From positions 1 through 44,017 of the IMG/VR virus record IMGVR_UViG_3300045931_000023: a stretch of DNA of 44,017 nucleotides; one strand, given 5' to 3'. Below are positions 43,644-44,017 of the stretch, in pieces. Under the pieces are notes generated by a model. The model saw only the letters and a program-made list of their open reading frames with translations. It was not told the DNA's origin and did not search any database. Every line of letters starts with the position of its first letter. Positions within the stretch are counted from its first letter, which is position 1. The translations under genes and the position numbers were made by a program. This stretch comes from a virus.

Positions 43644-44017
43644 ATGGCCTGCAAGATTGATTCCCTGACGGCGGACCAGCAGGCGGCGCTGATCGCGTAT
43701 CGTGCCGAGTGGCTGGCGCATGGGCGAAGTTGTGCCCCAGCAGATCGGGGCGCCACCGCCCGCGTGCTAACGGCGATGTATGCGGCCATCAATGAAGCGC
43801 CGCCCTATGTGTGGTGGTGTGATGGCCCGGCGGTGGGCTCGCTGGTGCGCGGCGTCCTCTGGGCCAACCTCTGGGACAACCTCGGGGCCGACCTCGGGGA
43901 CAACCTCTGGGCCAACCTCAGGGCCAACCTCGGGGCCAACCTCGGGGACAACCTCAGGGCCAACCTCGGGGCCAACCTCTGGGACAACCTCTGGGCCAAC
44001 CTCAGGGACAACCTCGG
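43644..44017 (+). CDS. DUF6745-type repeat protein, N-terminal part (continues at window start)
   Basis: Starts at ATG 43644 immediately after the previous stop and is open to the end. The N-terminal 70 residues (SLTADQQAALIAYRAEWLAHG, then PPYVWWCDGPAVGSLVRG) match the head domain of DUF6745-type proteins. From 43854 the sequence becomes the 12-bp tetrapeptide array, which continues at base 1. With the 68-base overlap removed, the whole gene encodes about 367 residues. Confidence 0.75.
   Translation, partial: MACKIDSLTADQQAALIAYRAEWLAHGRSCAPADRGATARVLTAMYAAINEAPPYVWWCDGPAVGSLVRGVLWANLWDNLGADLGDNLWANLRANLGANLGDNLRANLGANLWDNLWANLRDNL
43854..44017 (+). repeat. 12-bp tandem array (tetrapeptide N-L-x-A/D), right part
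   Basis: Begins with VLWA, then NLWD, NLGA, DLGD and similar units, and runs off the window end. The first eight units are unique to this end; from 43950 it duplicates positions 1-68. Confidence 0.9.
43950..44017. repeat. Terminal direct repeat, right copy
   Basis: Identical to bases 1-68, in the same codon phase. See the left copy: the assembly is circular or circularly permuted and the unique length is 43,949 bp. Confidence 0.9.

Overview
This window looks like the complete genome of a tailed dsDNA phage (Caudoviricetes, podovirus with a P22-like head and tail) from an uncultured, GC-rich host. The first 68 bases are repeated exactly at the end, and one gene reads in frame across that join. 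Collapsing the overlap gives a circular map of 43,949 bp, so the ends are where the assembly was cut inside a short tandem repeat and are probably not physical ends. Almost every gene is on the + strand, packed with 1-4 base stop/start overlaps (ATGA, GTGA, TAATG, TGATG). Host identity cannot be read from the sequence. Gram-negative-style signal peptides and an L,D-transpeptidase-type lysis enzyme suggest a diderm.

Layout, + strand unless stated. 43644-end plus 1-798: a DUF6745-type protein with a tetrapeptide-repeat array. 863-5099: nucleic-acid modification block (DUF5131/Gp37-type protein, HNH-like protein, a Dcm-type cytosine methylase whose frame looks disturbed, an N4/N6 methylase, a small PD-(D/E)XK protein and half of another methylase). 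5314-8850: replication initiator-like protein, probable helicase loader, HNH nuclease, ATP-dependent RNA ligase and small zinc or HTH proteins. 8971-20260: packaging and head (TerS, TerL, P22-type portal, scaffold candidate, P22-type coat, and accessory genes including a PhyH-type dioxygenase). 19526-26399: P22 gp4/gp10-type tail proteins, a GNAT acetyltransferase and large internal or ejection proteins. 26580-28382: tail fibre module.

28400-32777 is the most unusual stretch: five consecutive genes whose products all begin with a Sec-type signal peptide, one of them a predicted right-handed beta-helix. 32888-33937 is a lysis cassette with two membrane proteins and an L,D-transpeptidase-fold protein in the endolysin position. 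33942-36511 holds a metallophosphoesterase and small proteins. On the - strand, 37181-36548 carries two small membrane proteins followed by tRNA-Thr(CGU) and tRNA-Asn(GUU).

37402-39369 is an immunity-like region: a leftward XRE repressor, a rightward Cro-like gene, and two near-identical 17-bp palindromic operators in opposite orientation on either side of the cro-like gene. No integrase, transposase or partition gene is visible, so the lifestyle is unclear. 39538-40957 encodes an SSB-like protein and a RecB-like nuclease. 41509-43643 encodes a pentapeptide-repeat protein with a nearly perfect 15-bp tandem repeat and conserved small phage proteins, closing the circle. No DNA polymerase or RNA polymerase gene is seen, so replication and transcription must lean on the host.
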